From an uncultured Prevotella sp. (lineage in GTDB: Bacteria; Bacteroidota; Bacteroidia; Bacteroidales; Bacteroidaceae), in contig CAKQDG010000024.1 of assembly GCA_934219025.1 (NCBI GenBank), positions 1-25,044 of the forward strand: DNA of 25,044 bases, in the 5' to 3' direction. Below are positions 22,227-25,044 of the stretch, in pieces. The number at the start of each line of letters is the position of its first letter. Position 1 is the stretch's first letter. The notes below the pieces were generated by a model. That model did no database searches and had not been told where the DNA came from. It saw nothing but the letters and a program-made list of their open reading frames with translations. The position numbers were made by a program, and so were the translations under genes.

Positions 22227-24212
22227 ATGAAAAATCCCAATTGGCAGAAATGCGTTTTGTGTGCAGATAGCAAGGAAATAATAAAACGCATTCCTGATAA
22301 TTCCATTGATTTCATTCTGACTGATCCTCCATACAACCTCGGTCAACATTCCACTGGCAATATTCCTTTGCCAGGTCGTTCTGCAATGAACAATGATGTT
22401 GCAGATTGGGATCTGATAGATTTTAATCCCGAAGAATGGGCAGACGAATTTATTCGTATACTGAAGCCTACAGGAAATTTGTTTATCTTTACATCGTACA
22501 ATCAATTAGGGCGGTGGTATAATTGCTTGGATCATAAGTTTGACACTTCAAATTTTATGGTGTGGCACAAAACAAATCCTGCCCCCAAAATATTCAAAGC
22601 TGGATTTCTGAACAGTTGTGAAATGATATTTACATGTTGGAACAAAAAACACACATGGAATTTCATATCACAAAAAGAAATGCACAATTTCATAGAAAGT
22701 CCTATTTGTATGCGACCAGAACGATTGAGTAACCCCAAACATCCAGCTCAAAAGCCTGTGTCCATATTAAAAAAAATGATAGAGATTGCAACAAATAAAA
22801 ATGACATCATTTTTGACCCATTTATGGGCGTTGGTTCTACAGGTGTTGCCGCCATTGAGTTAGAAAGGCGTTTTATTGGCATAGAATTAGATGGGAAATA
22901 TTTTGAAGCAGCAAATAAACGAATTAACATGACATTAAATAAAAGCAGTAAACAGGAAAACTTATACAACCTAAAAGATGAATGTACAGATATGGTGAAA
23001 GAACCTTCTGTCGGGTTGCAAACCACCCTCTTTGCACTTGACAGTTTTTTCGAGTCTTGTGTACAAAAAAAACAGTCTATGTACATAGACAGAATTTCAA
23101 ATTTATCTCCATTAATAAAATGGCCAGGAGGAAAAGAAAAGGAATTAAAGCACATTATCCCAAATCTACCTAATTTTGAAAGGTATTTTGAACCTTTTGT
23201 CGGTGGAGGAGCAGTGTTTATGGGCATAAACGCTAAAGAACATTATATCAATGATTTTTCGAAGGAATTGATTCAACTTTATAATTGTATCTCAAGAACC
23301 GACAAAGATTTTTTTCGGTACGCTGAAGCTATGGATACGTCATGGAAAAATGCAGAACGTTTTTTTCATAGCAACAATGAGTTGGTTGATGTCTATATAG
23401 GATACAGAAATGGGCAAATAGATAAGGAATGCCTAAAAGAATATATTGGCAATTTTTGTTCTGCACATAAGGAAAGTATCAAAAACATTTTAACTGATGA
23501 CTTCCATAATGAAGAATGTATTCTAGAAAAAGAAATGAAAACAAACTTAGTACGAAAGATGGTTCGCATGCACGAACTTGAAATTCAAAAACATGAATTG
23601 CCTGTTAATGATTTGTATGACAACATTGAAACAGCAATCAAAAGTGCAGTCTACATGAATTACCGCTACCTTTATAATGATAAAGGTATTGCAGAAAATA
23701 ATCCTATTATGCATTGTGCATTATTCTTCTTTATGCGCAACTATGCATATAGCGGAATGTTCAGATATAGCAGAAAAGGTGATTTCAATGTGCCGTATGG
23801 CGGAATAGCCTATAATAATAAGCTATTGAAGAAGAAACTAGAATATTATAAATCAGAAAAATTATTGGAACATTTTAAGAATACAAAAATTTTCAATTTG
23901 GACTTTGAGGAGTTCATGCGTATCAGCCAACCAACCAAAGATGACTTCGTTTTCCTTGACCCACCTTATGACAGTGAGTTTAGCACATATGCTCAAAACG
24001 ATTTCACAAAAGAAGACCAAAAGCGTCTTGCTAATTACTTGATTAACGTTTGCCCTGCAAAATGGATGATGATTATCAAATATACTGATTTTATTTTTGA
24101 GCTATACAATAAAAACGGTGTCAATATTCGAACATTTGACAAAGAATATATCGTTAGTTTTATGAATCGCAACGACAAAAAAGTAACACACCTACTTATT
24201 ACCAATTATTAG
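22227..24212 (+). CDS. Fused DNA methyltransferase: beta-class N4/N6 domain plus D12 (Dam-like) adenine domain
   Basis: 661 residues made of two complete enzymes. Domain 1 (about 1-235) has LTDPPYNLG (DPPY 33-36) before HPAQKPVSILKKMI (172-185) and the SAM loop DPFMGVGSTG (197-206), the beta-class order of N4-cytosine/N6-adenine enzymes. Domain 2 (about 292-661) has IKWPGGKEKEL (297-307), the SAM loop FEPFVGGGAVF (321-331), FNVPYGG (520-526) and FLDPPYDSEF (577-586), the alpha-class D12 order typical of Dam and FokI-type N6-adenine enzymes. A linker (about 236-291) joins them. The product protects host DNA from the adjacent endonuclease. Two different domains suggest each strand of an asymmetric site is methylated separately (inference). 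Confidence 0.92.
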   Translation: MKNPNWQKCVLCADSKEIIKRIPDNSIDFILTDPPYNLGQHSTGNIPLPGRSAMNNDVADWDLIDFNPEEWADEFIRILKPTGNLFIFTSYNQLGRWYNCLDHKFDTSNFMVWHKTNPAPKIFKAGFLNSCEMIFTCWNKKHTWNFISQKEMHNFIESPICMRPERLSNPKHPAQKPVSILKKMIEIATNKNDIIFDPFMGVGSTGVAAIELERRFIGIELDGKYFEAANKRINMTLNKSSKQENLYNLKDECTDMVKEPSVGLQTTLFALDSFFESCVQKKQSMYIDRISNLSPLIKWPGGKEKELKHIIPNLPNFERYFEPFVGGGAVFMGINAKEHYINDFSKELIQLYNCISRTDKDFFRYAEAMDTSWKNAERFFHSNNELVDVYIGYRNGQIDKECLKEYIGNFCSAHKESIKNILTDDFHNEECILEKEMKTNLVRKMVRMHELEIQKHELPVNDLYDNIETAIKSAVYMNYRYLYNDKGIAENNPIMHCALFFFMRNYAYSGMFRYSRKGDFNVPYGGIAYNNKLLKKKLEYYKSEKLLEHFKNTKIFNLDFEEFMRISQPTKDDFVFLDPPYDSEFSTYAQNDFTKEDQKRLANYLINVCPAKWMMIIKYTDFIFELYNKNGVNIRTFDKEYIVSFMNRNDKKVTHLLITNY

Positions 24213-24405
24213 AAATATGTAAAGAATTACAGAAAAATGGTTTATATAACTAGCTTTTATTTGAAGGTCAAAACAAACACCTGTTCCTCCAATTCCTTTA
24301 TTTTTTTGTGTAGCTCGTCTATGTTTTCTGCCATGTTTGATAGTTTTTACGCATCCAACTATCATCAGGCATCTAAGACTAAAAAAGGGTGTGAACCACT
24401 CTTAA

Positions 24406-24598
24406 GGTCTTCCGTGGCAAGCGTAGGAATATCTGAGCCACTATCCAATATAAGAATGTCCACACCCGTATCGGGCATGAACATTGACACTACTTATTGG
24501 ATAGTGGCTTCACCTATACTTACGACAGATGTAGCCAACCATTATTGGTGTGGTTGAATATTCAGATATAAAGTTTCCTACGCTTTTTCTGGAAGACC
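24406..24598 (+). ncRNA. Candidate 6S-like structured RNA (large nested inverted repeat)
   Basis: The outer stem GGTCTTCC (24406-24413)/GGAAGACC (24591-24598), a symmetric 6x6 internal loop, stem AGCGTAGGAA (24420-24429)/TTCCTACGCT (24575-24584), then an asymmetric bubble carrying a small hairpin on the 3' side. A perfect 15-bp arm follows (24436-24450/24495-24509) with nested AATGT/ACATT and CCCG/CGGG. This is the overall plan of 6S RNA, and length fits (~190 nt). Short colinear matches to E. coli 6S as I remember it (GCAAGCG, CTGAGCC, AAGAATGT) favour the plus strand. No plus promoter was found; a good minus-strand promoter at 24667-24697 keeps the strand open. Confidence 0.4.
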
Positions 24599-24666
24599 AC
24601 AATAATAGTCAATGCTTTTGTTTTTTACCACAATGTCTTGGAATATGCCAAAGGCAAATCCAGCCA

Positions 24667-24697
24667 CAAAGGTAACACAAATCGAGAGGAGAACAAA
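24667..24697 (-). promoter_or_regulatory. Leftward consensus promoter within repeat region
   Basis: On the minus strand TTTG (24694-24697), 19 nt, TACCTTTG (24667-24674). It points toward the nested inverted repeat at 24406-24598. Its TTTG lies within one of the direct repeats, so it may be a chance match. Confidence 0.4.
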
Positions 24698-24756
24698 ACA
24701 AATTTATTTGTTTTTTATCCCGAGATGAAGTTTACCTTATTAAAAGGTAACACAAA
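24668..24756. repeat. Pair of 14-bp direct repeats
   Basis: AAAGGTAACACAAA occurs at 24668-24681 and again at 24743-24756, 75 bp apart. The second copy abuts the right-hand hairpin repeat, the first abuts the AAATCGAGAG element. This suggests recombination or insertion at this point. Confidence 0.7.
24679..24730 (+). repeat. AAATCGAGAG...CCGAGATG element, copy 1
   Basis: Starts AAATCGAGAG (24679-24688), has a self-complementary centre (ACAAATTTATTTGT) and ends CCGAGATGAAG (24720-24730). The same flanks around a different palindrome occur on the opposite strand at 24987-25038. Confidence 0.65.
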
Positions 24757-24817
24757 AATCCGATTAAGCGAGGAAAATGAGAATATTTATTTTCATTTTC
24801 GAGCGTGAGGATTTTAT
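24754..24817 (-). repeat. Hairpin repeat, right copy flanking the restriction-modification block
   Basis: Inverse copy of the 20015-20076 element. It starts AAAAATCCGATTAAGCGAG (24754-24772) and ends CGAGCGTGAGGATTTTAT (24800-24817), with the centre GAAAATGA/TCATTTTC. The ends match the left copy at 36 of 37 positions, while the centre is unrelated in sequence yet still palindromic. Confidence 0.8.
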
Positions 24818-24819
24818 CA

Positions 24820-24881
24820 AAATCGAGAGGAGAACAAGAACTACAAAGATAGGAATTGTAATTCCAAATTTATTTGTTTTT
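24820..24881 (+). repeat. AAATCGAGAG element, copy 2 (partial)
   Basis: AAATCGAGAGGAGAACAA (24820-24837) repeats 24679-24696 exactly, and AAATTTATTTGTTTTT (24866-24881) repeats 24700-24715. Here 28 extra bases lie between, and the CCGAGATG end is absent. Confidence 0.65.
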
Positions 24882-24921
24882 CCAAATGTAAAACCATACA
24901 CGTTTAAAAATCCAACTTGCA

Positions 24922-24950
24922 TTATCATTTTATGATAATCATTTTATGAT
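24922..24950. promoter_or_regulatory. Two adjacent small palindromes, possible operator
   Basis: TTATCAT-TTT-ATGATAA (24922-24938) is followed by ATCAT-TTT-ATGAT (24938-24950), two tandem operator-like sites. They end 17 nt before the TATCTTTG box at 24968, covering the -33 region. A regulator bound here would control a gene beyond the window edge. Confidence 0.5.
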
Positions 24951-24967
24951 AATCAGAATAAGTGTTG

Positions 24968-24975
24968 TATCTTTG
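24968..24975 (+). promoter_or_regulatory. -7 element of a rightward transcript leaving the window
   Basis: TATCTTTG matches TAnnTTTG. The -33 position reads TATG or TTAT rather than TTTG and overlaps the second palindrome, so regulation is likely. The transcript would begin with the hairpin element at 24987-25038. Confidence 0.55.
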
Positions 24976-24986
24976 CATAAGATAAG

Positions 24987-25038
24987 CTGCATCTCGGCAA
25001 TAAATCCAAACAAGTTTGGCTTATATTGCTCTCGATTT
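24987..25038 (-). repeat. AAATCGAGAG...CCGAGATG element, copy 3 (inverse)
   Basis: In plus orientation it starts CTGCATCTCGG (24987-24997), folds through GCAATA, CCAAAC/GTTTGG and TATTGC, and ends CTCTCGATTT (25029-25038). Its ends are the complement of the ends of the copy at 24679-24730, with a different palindromic centre. Confidence 0.65.
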
Positions 25039-25044
25039 GCATTA

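Noticed and set aside
22227..24212. Type III restriction Mod subunit
   Set aside because: There is no Res helicase gene, and the second half is a complete D12 methyltransferase rather than a specificity region.
24365..24484. A 39-codon minus-strand frame (starts MFMPDTGVDILILDSGSD), and a 25-codon one at 24257-24334 (starts MAENIDELHKKIKELEEQ)
   Set aside because: They read somewhat protein-like, but are very short, lack ribosome-binding sites, and the first overlaps the structured element. They could be gene remnants, but I cannot support them.
24237..24557. A 106-codon plus-strand open frame after the methyltransferase
   Set aside because: Low-complexity Ser/Phe-rich translation, no ribosome-binding site, and most of it lies inside the nested inverted-repeat structure.
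24406..24598. Possible retron msr-msd RNA
   Set aside because: The nested stems would allow it, but no reverse transcriptase gene is present in the window.
24578..24706. Minus-strand frame reading a hydrophobic helix then FGIFQDIVVKNKSIDYYCG
   Set aside because: No start codon is available after the upstream in-frame stop, and it overlaps the direct repeats and the structured element. A chance frame is more likely.

Overview
The window looks like a chromosomal segment of a Bacteroidales bacterium, most likely Prevotella or a close relative. Three things point that way. Most gene starts are preceded by the Bacteroidetes sigma-ABfr promoter (TTTG, 19-20 nt, TAnnTTTG). Shine-Dalgarno sites are mostly weak. 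Five large secreted proteins end in type IX secretion-like C-terminal domains.

Layout. 1-500: the 3' part of a tRNA-Val(TAC), its terminator, and a small basic membrane-tailed protein preceded by a perfect 16-bp palindrome. 494-6072: a leftward pair of secreted proteins (Fn3/jelly-roll type and Omp28-like with a CxxC thioredoxin-like motif), divergent from a TPR/transmembrane/AraC regulator. 6187-8582: a two-gene PLP-enzyme operon for sulfur amino acids (Cys/Met-metabolism enzyme plus MalY/PatB C-S lyase). 8911-12069: leftward nhaD and a glutamine synthetase, separated by a 9-bp tandem repeat and hairpin. 12728-14226: GNAT acetyltransferase and a cupin-AraC regulator. 14350-18062: two rightward secreted proteins with related C-terminal domains. 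18160-19860: a leftward secreted protein.

20000-25044 is AT-rich accessory DNA. It holds an S24 (LexA-like) peptidase without an HTH, a frameshifted XRE/controller-type HTH gene not visible as one open frame, a PD-(D/E)XK restriction endonuclease (TdeIII-like), and a 661-aa fusion of a beta-class and a D12/alpha-class DNA methyltransferase. Two hairpin repeats with nearly identical ends lie in opposite orientation on either side of this block, at 20015-20076 and 24754-24817. Between the methyltransferase and the right-hand repeat is a ~193-nt nested inverted-repeat structure resembling 6S RNA. To the left is an orphan promoter with a 33-bp tandem repeat, an 8-codon ORF and a terminator-like hairpin, a candidate small RNA.

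How it fits together: the two surface-protein clusters each have an adjacent AraC-type regulator, suggesting environment-responsive expression of exported proteins. The restriction-modification genes are tightly packed (17 nt, then 2 nt between parts) and look like a transferred defence operon whose controller gene has decayed. All calls rest on reading motifs by eye; no database search was run.
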